A stretch of DNA of 64,000 bases from Fistulifera solaris. Taxonomy: Eukaryota; Bacillariophyta; Bacillariophyceae; Naviculales; Stauroneidaceae. Below, piece by piece: positions 1-10,944 of this stretch. The position numbers and the translations under genes were made by a program. The stretch lies in assembly GCA_030295235.1 (NCBI GenBank), contig AP026164.1:1736001-1800000 (forward strand), read 5' to 3'. How positions within the stretch are numbered: the first letter of the stretch is position 1; each line of letters opens with the position of its first letter. A model generated the notes under the pieces. The model did no database searches. It saw nothing but the letters and a program-made list of their open reading frames with translations, and had not been told where the DNA came from.

Positions 1-1743
1 GTACGGTCCTTCCTCTCCCTCCTCTTCGTCGTCGTATTGTTCATCATAATCTTGCCCATCCTCTGCGTACTCTTCATCTTCATATGTCTCCTCATCATCA
101 TATCCCTCCCCTTCGTCTTCATAGTCCCCATCGTCTCCTTCATCGTCATAGGCTTGTTCATCATCGTATACTTCACCATCGGGTTCGTAAGCCCCGCCAT
201 CGTCATCTTCATAATGCCCTGGATCTTCGTCGTCGGCGTCATGGACATCCTCCTCATCTTCGTATTCTACGACAGCATCGTTCTCGCGTGCATCTTCATC
301 TCCGTACGAAAATCCAAATCCTCCTTCATCGGCACCACGATTTTCCGTGCTTTCTTCGTGGGACTCTTCGTTGTCGTTCGTCTGATTGGATGGTGCTACA
401 TTAAACGAATCCAAATCACCACTCGGAGGAATGTACTCCTGTCGAGATTGTTCAAACTTGGAAAGCGTCCCAATGTGGGTCGGATCGGTACCATCGTCGC
501 TGCGTACCGCTCGTTTCGAAGGTCCTCGGGACGAACGTCCCGACAAAAGTCCCAAACAGACCAGAAACAAGAAGGCTCCACCAACGGCGACCAACAACCA
601 TGACCACCATTCCATTTTGTCCAACCCTTCTTCGGATCCTCTCGGCACGACATCGGTCGAATTGGACGTACTGGGAGGTGCGACGGGTGCCCCGTTGGGC
701 GATGGTGGTGACAAGACGGTGGGTGCCCCAGTCGGAGCTCGTGTCGAACTGGTGGGAAGTTCGGTGTCACTCCACGTGGGCCAGAACGTACTAGTAGGGC
801 CTATCGTGGTGGGTGACAATGTCGGTTCTGCATTGGGCGCCGGTGTATCCGAAGGTTCCGTTGGCGATGGCTCTGAATTGGGCGCCGGGGTAGAAGAAGG
901 TTCCGAGTTGGGTGCCGGGGTAGAGGAAGGCTCTGCGTTGGGAGCCCGCGTCGAGGTAGGATCCGCATTGGGTGTAGGACTCGAGTCGGATGTTGGCGTG
1001 GAAGGAGTCGGAGCACTGGGTACTCCATTGGGGGCCACTGTTGGCACCAGATCAAACAAGTTGGTGCCAATATAGCCAACACCAACCAAAAACTCACTCG
1101 ACGAAGTCAATTCGTCCGATTCCATAGATTCGCGAACAACTGGGAGAACTGTCTCTTCCACCTCTTCCATACTTTCGAAACCTTCCCCAAAAACACTGAA
1201 AAATCCCTTTACCACATAACAATCTGCATCATCTACGGGTTCTTCACATGATACTGCAGAGAAAAGGTGAGAGACTTATGTGCAGAACCGCCAAGCAGCA
1301 CACGAGCCGCTTGATTTCTTTTTTTACTTACGACCGGATTCTACCACGACATCTTGGGGACGCCAGCTGATCCCTTCAATGCTTTGACTCTGTAATCGCC
1401 GACGTGTCTCGCAATCAAAAAAGCTCGGCAATATACTTTCGGTAATTTGTTTGTCGAGTGGTGGCACCACGAGAACGCGAATCTGCGATATTCGGGTCCC
1501 TGGTTCCACGAAGATTTCGTAAATATATTCGACTTCGTACACTGACCCAATCGGTTCACCGTAGAATCCTTGTTCATTCAAAGTACATTTTCGACTTTGT
1601 ACTTTCCTCAAGTTTTGTTGTTGTGGCAGAGTGTTGTGAAATGACGTTTCTCGAGAACGACCGACCCGATTGGATGTTTCTACTGCGAGACACCTCTGTA
1701 GTAGCAACCAAAAGGACACCCAGACGGGCTGCCGTATTCTCAT
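1..1743 (-). CDS. Type I membrane protein: signal peptide, Ser/Pro/Thr stalk, one TM, acidic Tyr-rich tail (C-terminus beyond window)
   Basis: I do not recognise the family. The start at 1743 (MRIRQPVWVSFWLLL) gives a clear signal peptide; the frame is open further upstream but only with a TTG. Exon 1 (1743-1332) is followed by a 78-nt intron (1331-1254, GTAAGT...GCAG), and the frame continues in phase. The lumenal or extracellular part has a cysteine-containing domain of about 170 residues, then a low-complexity stalk with repeats of the type SSTPAPNSEP (about 850-1000). One membrane span (WWSWLLVAVGGAFLFLVCLG) lies near 560-620. After a short basic stretch the tail is dominated by Asp, Glu and Tyr (1-330) and runs off the window. 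The stalk style is typical of diatom surface proteins. The tail could bind basic proteins or be tyrosine-phosphorylated; that is inference. Confidence 0.75.
1254..1331 (-). other. Intron in the membrane protein gene
   Basis: The donor GTAAGT and acceptor CTGCAG bound a 78-nt intron. Removing it joins exon 1 to the cysteine-rich exon 2 in phase (VESG|LSCEEP). Confidence 0.8.
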
Positions 1744-1779
1744 TTTCAGTGAAGCGAGATTGTTGATGGGGTCAGTCAA

Positions 1780-2436
1780 GTAACGTGAGTTGTAATGAAG
1801 GTGTTGGGGATTGCAAGGTTTGATGCTATCTTGATGATTGGATGATGGTGAAAATGGTTTTCTTTTTATTTATTTTGGTTTTTTGTTCAATTCGATGACC
1901 CCAACGGAGAAAGGCGGAAAGACGATTGACGAAATCAGACTACTTCGCAAATCATACTGTGTTAGTGCTCTATACTAGGTAATAGAATGAATGGCAATCG
2001 TGCTTGTTATGCGCGTTTCAAAATGTGCGTTCGCCTAAGTAATGAAGTTCCAACGGAAATATCCTCACAGATTCGGTTTTTCCGGCCCAAATTGGTAGGA
2101 GTTTTCGACCATTTTTGTCGATTGACAATGGGGATTTCCCCAAGAGAAACGCTCGCCCAACAACAATTTTTTTAAAAAAAGTAACAACAATTGCTCCTCC
2201 CCAAGTACTTGTACAGATCTGGTCTTGTCTCTCTAGAGAGAGATCCAGTTGAAAAGCTTGAACGTTGATGATTGAGACTCGGGATTCGGGAGATACTGTA
2301 TGACGCACGCATGCACGGACTGACTAACGACGTCTGATCACCTCCCGGCGTCGCAGTTCCGATTTCCGAGCCGTTCCCTTTTATACTTGCCTAGTTCAGC
2401 GAAACATCTACATCTACTTGCTGATTGTTCATCAAA
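1780..2436. other. Divergent intergenic region
   Basis: This region separates the start of the membrane protein gene (-) from that of RPC5 (+). It holds A/T-rich runs (about 1855-1880 and 2165-2185) but no open frame with coding character. No clear core promoter was identified. Confidence 0.5.
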
Positions 2437-3630
2437 ATGGCGGTTCGTCTGAAACAAGAAGTCGAGGACGATTACATCCCACAGGATGTGGACATGGACG
2501 TCTTTCAGGACGAAGTCGTTCAGGAAATCGATGTTTTCTTGTGCCCGGAGTTGGCTTCTCAAATGTATTTATTACAATATCCTTTACAACAGGATCCGAC
2601 GAATCATCATCATGACTCTTTGCCGAAACAAGCACGCATCAAACCCCAACACGGCTTGTTGGAGATGACACATGATTTGCCCCGATCCATGTTTGCCCTG
2701 GATTCCAGTCCCCATTGGGGGATGAAAGATCGAACTTTACCAGTCATACGGTTCCGTTGCAAACGCACATGTGCTTGGGGCAGTTACGGGACAATCGCTT
2801 GGAGCTGTTTCCATTGAATCATATCGCACAAATGCGGCCGTCTTTAGATCACATCAATACCGAAATGGAGGCATCGGAAACGAAAGAACCGGAGGATGAT
2901 ACCAAGAAACCGGTTGTCTTTCAAAGGAGAGAATCCGAGCGAGCGGCAATGGCACGTAGGAGTAGTTACGCGTATAAGAAAGCTTCGGAAGATGCCGAGG
3001 AATGGCATGAACTATCGGTGAAACCTGCCTCTTCCATTCGTGGCGTGGTTCCCACCTCATCGATGTGCGTTCTTGCCACTAGCAATCACAAAGAGTACTT
3101 GGAATCTCTGAATTATATGCCCGCAGTGGAGTCGGCGAACGAAACGCCCACACAGAATGCTTTGGTCAAAGAGATGAGTGAGCTTTTGCACAAAGGATTG
3201 CCAGTACCGTTTTCAATTCTGAGAATGCATGCTCCCGATGCGGATGAGTTTGACATTTTGGAGGCCTTGTCTTTTGCGCTGTCCAGGTTCAAGGGAATTA
3301 CTTATTAAATTCGCAACGCTTGATTCAATGGAAAAGGAACATCAACGAGCGCGCACCTTCATACTTCTCTTGTTGCAACAAAGAGGTATCATTGAACGGC
3401 CTCGGCTCCAGAAAGCTCTACGAATACCAGCGCCGACTACGAATGATATCTTGCAGCTGGTAGCAAAAAAGACAACGCTTGGCTGGGTGTTGAAAATAGA
3501 ACGAGACTCTCGGCATTTGACGGAATACGCGAAAAATCGAGATCTGCATCTCCAGTACTGGCAGAGACAAGCAGAACGCTTTCGAAAAGAGTTAAAACTT
3601 TACGACTCGCCCATAAAAATTGATGAGTAA
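2437..3630 (+). CDS. RNA polymerase III subunit RPC5 (POLR3E/Rpc37-like)
   Basis: RPC5 is part of the Pol III-specific initiation/termination subcomplex in the nucleus. The N-terminus reads EVVQEIDVFLCPELASQMYL and then LQYPL, which is the family signature (human DPVVKEIDVYL...LYLFQYP). It is followed by IKPQHGLLEM, the region ending ELFPLNHIAQMRPS, the FQRRESERAAMARR segment, and a C-terminal winged-helix-like stretch (about 3340-3600) matching human RPC5. At about 397 aa it lacks the long extra C-terminal part of human RPC5 (708 aa) and resembles shorter Rpc37-type proteins. The start is the ATG at 2437. Two frame changes interrupt it: one base appears missing in the GGGGG at 2717-2721, and there is one more shift between 3285 and 3340. 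No GT-AG intron explains either. Confidence 0.85.
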
Positions 3631-3648
3631 ATACATCTAAAACTTTGA

Positions 3649-5898
3649 CTAATTAACATTCTTGGCTTTCATAGCCTCGCGGATAAGTGCTTCGGCAAAT
3701 GCTTCTGCTTCGTTCTTTGCTATATCTCCACTCGCCATTCGCGCGAGTTCGTTCCTGCGGGCGGTGTTCTCCACCGATACAGCATTCACTCTAGTATTCT
3801 TCTTACTCGGCTTACGAGCAGCCGGATATTCTCGCTGTACAACAATATGCGAATCAGCTGCTGCAGCTATGGATGCGCTGTGAGTAATTGCAATGACCTG
3901 GCTCCATTTCGATTGTTCCACCAGCATGCTTCCCATTGCAACTGCAGCGCGGCCACCAACATGAGCATCTATTTCATCATACACTATGGCGATTGGGGGT
4001 AAGCCTACCAATTCAGCTTCCGTTTCATCTTCCTTTTTCACTCGTGCCACAGCATACGACGCAGCTACAGACCCAGGTAGCTCACATTCAACGCACAAAA
4101 GAATACGGGCCTTTTCGCCAGAACTGGCGATTTCGTTCATTCTACCACCATCGGCCGCCTTTTTCTCGTCATCGGCGTTTCGATGCAAAAGAAGAAACTC
4201 AACAGTATCATCAGAATTTGGTGCATCCCCTCGAGGAGTAATACTTGCTGTGAAAATTGATCGTTCCATGCCGACCAGTGGTAATCGACTCGTCACCGAC
4301 GACGTGAGTTCATCGGCTACTTGTTTTCTTTCCAGTGTTAGCTTGGACGCCACGTTCAGAAAAGAAGATAATTTTGCTTCTTCATCCTCAACAGCTGCCG
4401 GCAGTAGTTGTCGGGCATTCACGTTACCGTCCCTCTCGTTTTTCAAAGATCTGTGGCACGTCGGCAATGAACTGGGAATAATACCGTGTTTCCGTGCAAG
4501 CGAACTCCAATCTAATAGCAAGGAGTCAATCTCCTCCAGAGAAAATGGGCAATTTTCACGTAAATACTCAATTGTGCGAATAAGACCTTTCTCATCGTCT
4601 TCCATAAATTTTGAGCAAGCATGAAGAGCATACTCAACGGCATTGAGCAGTTCATGTGATCGCTCCGTGGCCTTTTGCAAACTACGTGTGGAGGCCTTGC
4701 CGTGATCACCGCTGCCCAAGCTGTCCATAATAAAGGACCGCGTTTTTTCAATGGCCGTTATGGCTGACTGATCGCTGGATAGAGCTGCCAAAGCGTCTCT
4801 CGCATTCTGGGCGGCTACCAGCTGTTCGTCCAGAGACACAATCACGTCACGAAAATCCATGAGAGCTTCGAACATAGCTCCCTCGTCATCATTATCCCAG
4901 TCTGATTCGGCAAATCTTAGAATCGCATCGTGAACTTCATTTATTTGTTCGATGGATCTGGCGACTCGTTCTCGAAAAACTTGTACCCGGTCGCGAAATA
5001 CACCAAGCTCTCGAATCCAGTGATTCATCAATTCGACATTCTCGTCGTCATCTGATTGAACAAATGTACTGGGCAGTACCCTCTTTTTCAATTCACGTTC
5101 TATCGCTTCACGCTTTCTTCTGGCCTGTCTGTATTGTCGCCTAGCGTCGTTCACTTCGGATAAGAGATTGGGTGACACCGCACTATCGATGATGGCCAAC
5201 CGTGCCTCGGGCTTTGACAAAGCTGCAGCAGCAGTGGAAGCGTCTACCACAGTCACCATCGACCGAGAAAAGGCGGTCAATGCTTTCAAGGTTACCTGTT
5301 GATTGTTGATATGACAAATAGATTTGACGCGTCGACCTTGTTGTACAACAAGCGACCTTCTCAACACCATCATTCCCGTCGACGGTACATCCACTCCGAT
5401 TGTTTCCAGGAATGATTTAGCTGCTTTCAGATAATGTCCGCATAAGTTCAACTCTAGCTCTACTACAACTGGCTCCCCAACTTTAACATCCTCACTATTT
5501 TTGCTTCCGAGTAAAGCAGTGGAAATTCCCTTTCCTCCCGTCACCACTTCCAGTGCCCGCGCCACAAATAGGGACTTTCCAGATCCTGTTTCCCCCGTAA
5601 TAGCCGTCATTCCATTTTGAAAATCAATCACAATTTGATTGTCTTTCCTAGAGCTTTGTGCTCCAGCGAGATTTTGTGATCGGATCGAAGCAATGTAGTT
5701 TTTGTCAGACAAAGCCAGAGCCCGTTCGGTCCGAATCGGTGTGCTCCTATGATGGGGCGGCCAACCTCTTTCAAATACACCATCTTTTGTGGTCAAAAGA
5801 AAAGAGGTCGAAGCTTTACAAGCAAAAAGAAGAATAGTCAAAATTGACAGCATGAGTGGTGTTCTCCGAAGATCGAGCATGGCCTGACGAAGAATCAT
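3649..5898 (-). CDS. RecN-like DNA repair ATPase with plastid-type presequence
   Basis: RecN is an SMC-like ATPase that works on DNA double-strand breaks in bacteria and plastids. The 749-aa protein has a Walker A (GETGSGKS, about residues 103-110), long coiled-coil segments (about 245-420), an ABC signature-like SSGEKAR near residue 600, and a Walker B IVYDEIDAHVGGRAA with the D-loop. This is the RecN arrangement (DEVDAGIGG in bacteria). The N-terminus has a hydrophobic signal (LMLSILTILLFACKA) followed by STSF, which looks like the heterokont signal-peptide/transit-peptide junction with a Phe. That suggests plastid import through four membranes. The frame is unbroken. An internal Met at residue 7 is an alternative start. 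Confidence 0.88.
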   Translation of the reverse strand: MILRQAMLDLRRTPLMLSILTILLFACKASTSFLLTTKDGVFERGWPPHHRSTPIRTERALALSDKNYIASIRSQNLAGAQSSRKDNQIVIDFQNGMTAITGETGSGKSLFVARALEVVTGGKGISTALLGSKNSEDVKVGEPVVVELELNLCGHYLKAAKSFLETIGVDVPSTGMMVLRRSLVVQQGRRVKSICHINNQQVTLKALTAFSRSMVTVVDASTAAAALSKPEARLAIIDSAVSPNLLSEVNDARRQYRQARRKREAIERELKKRVLPSTFVQSDDDENVELMNHWIRELGVFRDRVQVFRERVARSIEQINEVHDAILRFAESDWDNDDEGAMFEALMDFRDVIVSLDEQLVAAQNARDALAALSSDQSAITAIEKTRSFIMDSLGSGDHGKASTRSLQKATERSHELLNAVEYALHACSKFMEDDEKGLIRTIEYLRENCPFSLEEIDSLLLDWSSLARKHGIIPSSLPTCHRSLKNERDGNVNARQLLPAAVEDEEAKLSSFLNVASKLTLERKQVADELTSSVTSRLPLVGMERSIFTASITPRGDAPNSDDTVEFLLLHRNADDEKKAADGGRMNEIASSGEKARILLCVECELPGSVAASYAVARVKKEDETEAELVGLPPIAIVYDEIDAHVGGRAAVAMGSMLVEQSKWSQVIAITHSASIAAAADSHIVVQREYPAARKPSKKNTRVNAVSVENTARRNELARMASGDIAKNEAEAFAEALIREAMKAKNVN

Positions 5899-6391
5899 CC
5901 TGTTGCTGTGATTCGTTCTCGATCCATCGAGGCGTTCTTGTCGGTTCTTGAACTACTACTATTTGCGCTTCTACGCTCTCAACTCACTCTCGATGAAAAA
6001 AAAAACGGAAAAGTCTTTCGGCAAATGATTTGTGGGAAGCAATGATTTTCAATACTTTGTACGTAGTATTTATCGAATTATGGAATGCCTTCCGACACGA
6101 AAGAATGGTTGTGGAACAAAAAATCCTTTCTCAGCGCGTTTCAGAGCAAAAGAGGAGAACCTTACGGGTTACGGGTTACGATTTACGATGTCGAACTCGT
6201 TTACTCATGTCCGTCCTTCCACCCGCTTCTCCACGTGTCTCTACAAAGTATCGTCGCCCTGTTTCGTGTGCATGCACATTTCGTATTTTAGTTGCACTCC
6301 ATTGTGAGGATTGGACTCGATCACTTTAACGATTCTGATCATTTGATTCTCTTGTTTATTAACCCAGACCACTTTTACAAAACTACAGACA
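5899..6391. other. Divergent intergenic region between RecN and SPC3
   Basis: There is no convincing gene here. It contains an A10 run at 5996-6005, a small array of TTACG units (6162-6186: TTACGGG twice, then two degenerate copies), and a GTACGTAGTATT sequence near 6060 related to the TACGGAGTA motif seen elsewhere in the window. Confidence 0.45.
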
Positions 6392-7001
6392 ATGCACACT
6401 GTTTGGGTTCGACTAAATGCCGTTGTCTTTTTCGGTCTGACAGTTTTATTGGGTTTGTCTTGTATGGCCGCCCTCAGCAAAGTAGGACACACCTTGCGTC
6501 AACGACCCGGTAAGCAGCAATATATTGTTGCTTTTTTCAGATCTTTGTATATCAATGAATCTTGATCGACTCACTCATTGTGTTGCTGCACTATCAGTGG
6601 TGAAGAAATTAGAAATGAGAAAATTCCGCTCGCTCAAAAGTCACGGAGGAGTCGATCGCGCCTTGCTTTCGTTTGATTTAGATGTGGATTTGACACCGGC
6701 GTTTCACTGGAATATTAAACAATTGTTTGTGTACGTAGTGGCTATATACGAAACGAACGGCCGGTACAATCAGGTGGTGTTGTGGGATAAAATTGTGGAA
6801 GCAGGTGATTCGAAAGTGTTGAAAGAAAAGAATACCTTTATCAAATACCCTTTGGTCGATAAGCGTGGTGGTGAACTGCGTGGAAAGGAAGTAACTTTAC
6901 AACTGCAGTGGGATCATATGCCGATCACCGGCTTGCTTCATATGGACAAGCAACCTTTGGACACTTCCTCCAAATTCTTTTTACCGACGGAGTATCAATA
7001 A
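6392..7001 (+). CDS. Signal peptidase complex subunit 3 (SPC22/23)
   Basis: SPC3 is an essential accessory subunit of the ER signal peptidase. Exon 1 (6392-6509) encodes MHTVWVRLNAVVFFGLTVLL, a single N-terminal signal anchor as in human SPCS3 (MNTVLSRANSL). An 88-nt intron (6510-6597, GTAAGC...ATCAG) is removed in phase 1. Exon 2 carries the lumenal domain with the family hallmarks DVDLTPAFHWNIKQLFVYV, YNQVVLWDKIV and EVTLQLQWDHMPITG. The total is about 173 aa, the usual size. It is a single-copy housekeeping gene with no frame breaks. Confidence 0.95.
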
Positions 7002-7396
7002 GCCAATCTTGTAACGAACTAAGACTTTTTTAAAGAAAAGAAGACTAATCAAAAGATAACGATCATGGCTAGCACGTTCTGCTTGAACAAACCTTTCTAT
7101 CGTCAAATCCTGGTAGCTCGTTCACCATAGCTCTATCTCACCTTATCGACGGATAGATGACAGACGCTGCGCATTGCTCGAGTTAGTTAATTAGTTAGTT
7201 AGTGCGAGAGTCAGTCAGTCGCAGTTTACATGGTACTCTGACACTATTTCGAGAACTGTATCAAGTGTGTCAACTTACTTGGAACTCCAAACAATCACTT
7301 TCGGTTTGCAAAATCTGCGCGTTGCGACTTGCGACCCAAAAACTACAAACCAAATAGAATCGAATTTTCAGAGATCGTAAAACGAAAGATCGCACA
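7002..7396. other. Intergenic region with short tandem repeats
   Basis: No gene is seen. A TTAG-type microsatellite lies at about 7181-7204 and is followed directly by GTCAGTCAGTC (7209-7219). This lies about 180 bp upstream of the receptor kinase ATG and could be 5' UTR or promoter. Confidence 0.5.
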
Positions 7397-10300
7397 ATGA
7401 TCGCACTCAATCTCATCAGTTTTGTGGGCCGCGAATCTGCATTTGATGATAAACAACGAGGAATGGATCGCGTACTGAATGTCTCAGCTCGTCTTGAGGG
7501 CAGCACGGCAGATTCTGAGGATGTTATCGACCATGATAGTATTGCCGGTGTCTTGCCTTCATCGAGTTCTCTGGTCGATACGACAATCGTTGACTGCGGT
7601 GCATCGTCGTCTGTTCATTGTGGCGAAGAAATCTCCAGAAAAACGCTACATGCTGACATGGCTTCAACTTTCCCTTTATACGGCGATCGTTTCCCCTTGA
7701 TCCTCACTTCATTGAAAATTGACTCAAGCAGTGCAATTGACGGTTTTCAGGGCGATATAAAAATTGGGCGGAAAAGAAAGAGAAGGAATGTCGCAAGTAC
7801 CGCATGTTGGGGCGTATCTTTTGTTCTTTTATTCATTATGGGAATCGGTTTAATCGACCAGGGGAAACGTTTCATCTTGCCTCAGAGTCGCTTCTGTCCA
7901 TCGACACGTGGTTCGAACCCATTTTATGACGGTGTAGCCCCTTATTTCAAGCTTTTCTTACCGGATCTGCGGTCTACACTTCACAACAATCGACAAGAGA
8001 GACGATTAGCCTCCGAGCCACCACAGGGACCGACACTGGTGATAGCAGGGAAGATGACGGTAGCGGACGCCCCTTGTAATATCGCTCAGATGGATCTTAA
8101 TTCACACGAGTGGAGCTTAACAGAGAGAATTCAGTTGTCGCTTTATAACTCTTATTCGGGTGGAGAAGTTTACAGCTTATTGGCGAATTACACTCTTCGT
8201 CATGACGAACCGGCCAGCAATCAATCCGGACTTTTCCATGCTCCACCTCGGCCGCAGCCTATCAAGTATTCTGGATCGGGAGAATTAATCGTTGTCGGCG
8301 CCTTCGATACAACTTATAGAAACAGTCAAGTCACGTATTGCTCCGTAGGCACATGGAATGGATTTCAGCTTTCCAAAGTCGGCGAAGGGTTGTGTAATTC
8401 AGCGCTGAGCAAGGGAATGAAAATCACAACCGCTGCTCTGGCAGGCCCCAATGATGTGTATGTTGCTGGGTCGTTTCAAACACAAGTGTGGAACGGAGAA
8501 CGCAACGAGTTTGTCAAGATCTTCAATATCGCGCATTTCAATGCTTTGGAGCAAGTTTGGCTGCCTTTGAATGTCGGTCAGATTACCTGTTCCTGGTGCA
8601 CAGTAACAGTGTTGGCGCTGGCGTGGGATTCGAAAAGAAGACAGCTTCACGTTGCCGGGAAATTTAATGCAATTGATGGCCGAAATGTACCTGCCGGCTT
8701 GGCAATCTATGACTACGACTCGGGACATCTGGTGGCACATCCCGGTGGAGGCCTCACCATGAGAAACAAGACACAGGACGGCGTTGCAACTGCGCTTCAG
8801 TTAGACGAAGATGCCGGGGTACTTTATGTCATGGGATCCTTTGAAAGACTAACGGAGACATCTGAAGTGTGTCTTGGCTTGGCTGCTTATGAAATTGAGA
8901 CGCATAGATGGACGTGTCTTTCGGATGCCAAGCATAGCGTCCTCCGACGGGTGGTAGCAATATGCTGTTAACTCCTTTTGGATTAATGGTTGCTGGTAAA
9001 ACGACGCCGACTACGGATTGGCCCGACGAATCACGGCCTTACACGATAGCATTGTTGAAGTCGACTTTGAAAGCACTCCCCAAAAATGATCGGGGTGATG
9101 ACGATGAGCCCGTGTCTGAAAAAGAAATGTATCATGATTTTAATTGGTCATGGCTTTCCGGTTTCAACGGTCACGATGAACCTCTACATGCGCTGACAAA
9201 CGGCTACGGTAAATTCGAAGGGAACGTGTTCATCGCTGGTGATAATCTTGTTGCGAGGTGGTACTATAAAACGAAAGCGTCGGACTCAGATTACAATCGA
9301 AGACTAGCAGATACCTCCAAAGGGGGCTCACAGCCTTTGCTAGAACCAACTACGGAGATATTATCTGACGGAGTCGTGTGGGGTGCTATCTTAGCGATAT
9401 CTCAACTGGAACCGAAATTGGACGAAGAACAAGCCATCTCTTCTGGAAGTTCCGTGAACATCACGATCATTGTTTATTGCGTTTCTGTTGGTTGCGTTAT
9501 AGGTGTGATTGGGGCGATCTTATGCAACAGAAATGTTGCGATGGCTTTGTTCTCAAAGCAAGAAAGCTTATCTGGTTTCACTTTGGATACACTGTCTTAC
9601 AGTCCACTTGAGAATACATCTATCAAAGAGGCCTACAATCGAGCTATGCAAACAAGATACGTTGAACAGCCCCACTTACTGACCCTTATCGATCCGCAAG
9701 AGATATTCCTACAAAGAATCATTGGAGAAGGAACATTCGGTCGCGTTTGGAGCGCCAAGTGGAGAAGTTCAAGCGTTGCCGTGAAAGAGTTCGTTTTCGC
9801 ACAAGCTGCAGTCGCTGGTAAATCATCTATGCAACAAGAAATCGTTGAAGAGATTATAGGTGAAGCTGGAATGATGGCAATACTACGACATCCTAATGTT
9901 TTGCAACTTTTTGGTTGTTCGATAACTGCGCAAGCAATTTGGATTGTTAGTGAGCTTTGCTCGCAGGGAAGTCTACGGCAACTACTGGACGACAACGAAC
10001 GGGTCCTAAGTGTTGATTTGCGATTACAATTAGCCTTACAGGTTGCTGAGGGAATGACATATTTGCACAATCAGGAACCACCCATCATTCATCGCGACTT
10101 GAAGAGCCACAACATCTTTGTACATGAAACATTCACGGATGCAGAGGATGGCAGCACAACATCGTCAAAACCAAGGATTTCAGGCCAACACTACGAGAAA
10201 CTGGAAACCCAATCAGTAGTAATAGCGAAAATTGGTGATTGGGGATCTGCTCGAGCAGCTCTGTCAGGCTCGCGAACCATGACTCATGGTGTCGGTACCG

Positions 10301-10614
10301 CTTGTTGGTTGGCACCAGAAGTTATCAAACATGCACGATCCTCTAAGTACAGCGACGTGTATGGCTACGGTATAGTCTTGTGGGAGCTGGCGACCCGTGA
10401 TGAGGTCTACAAAGGCTTGGAAACGACACAGATTATTGCCAAGGTGGCAAACGAGAATCTCCGCCCCCCTGTGCCGCAAGACTGTCCGTGGAAAGATATA
10501 ATGGTGAAGTGTTGGGCTGAAAATCCCAACGATCGCCTCGAATTCAGCGATATTGTGGAAGAACTCAATAGGCTGAGAACTTCACCTACGGGCGCTATTA
10601 GGGAAGTTATTTGA
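7397..10614 (+). CDS. Receptor-like protein kinase (TKL type) with beta-propeller-like ectodomain and two membrane spans
   Basis: The gene encodes about 1,072 aa. Residues 1-130 are acidic and Ser-rich and end in a basic cluster (GRKRKRRN). A first hydrophobic span follows (about 135-155). Residues 160-680 contain repeated blades such as VYVAGSFQT, LHVAGKFNAIDG and LYVMGSFERL, resembling RAX2/kelch-type propellers. A second span (ITIIVYCVSVGCVIGVIGAI) lies at 9460-9530. The kinase domain (about 9715-10590) has GEGTFGRVW, VAVKEF, HRDLKSHN and LAPEV, so it is probably active. The metal-binding DFG is GDWG here. The topology implies cytosolic N-terminus and kinase, with the propeller outside. 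One base seems missing in GGG near 8950, where the frame steps back by one and blade homology continues (GGSNMLLTPFG). Confidence 0.85.
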
Positions 10615-10944
10615 GCTGTCTTCCTTCGAATTATAGTTTTGTACATTGCTCCGGACCTACGACAGGGCAAGACTGTCCTACGTTTTTGTGTTCGTCCTTC
10701 CGGTACAAAGGATCTAATAAAAGAATATTGTAAAGACTATACCATGTTTTTTACTATGCAATTGCTCTTTTCTCGTCCATACTCCTTTGTTTCGTCTGCA
10801 CAAACGATAATAAATCGACGCAAAAAGAACGAAAATGGCCTCTGCAACTGCAACGCTTGACGTGTCGAAGTCCCAGAAAAAGAACACGAACATTGAAGCA
10901 ACGTCTCTCGTCCCTTTCTAACAAACATAACTTTGATTGTGAAT
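10615..10944. other. Intergenic region
   Basis: This stretch of 330 bp lies between two + strand genes. I see no coding frame. It probably contains the kinase 3' UTR and the promoter of the next gene. Confidence 0.4.

Noticed and set aside
84-404. Long + strand frames rich in His/Arg and hydrophobic residues at the window start
   Set aside because: They are antisense shadows of the acidic GAN-codon tail of the membrane protein, which reads properly on the - strand.
386-1075. 229-codon + strand frame with VGSALGAGVE-like repeats
   Set aside because: Antisense of the SxPTxxPS stalk; the - strand frame is continuous with a signal peptide and a membrane span, so it is the real gene.
3630-3649. 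Read-through or overlap between RPC5 and RecN as a regulatory antisense pair
   Set aside because: The two genes end 18 bp apart without overlap; convergent tight spacing is normal in this compact genome.
6162-6186. TTACGGG repeats as telomere-like sequence
   Set aside because: Only two perfect units and not the TTAGGG type; it is an ordinary short tandem repeat.
7908-7925. GTGGTTCGAACCC resembling a tRNA T arm
   Set aside because: It is inside the kinase reading frame and no acceptor or anticodon stem can be built around it.
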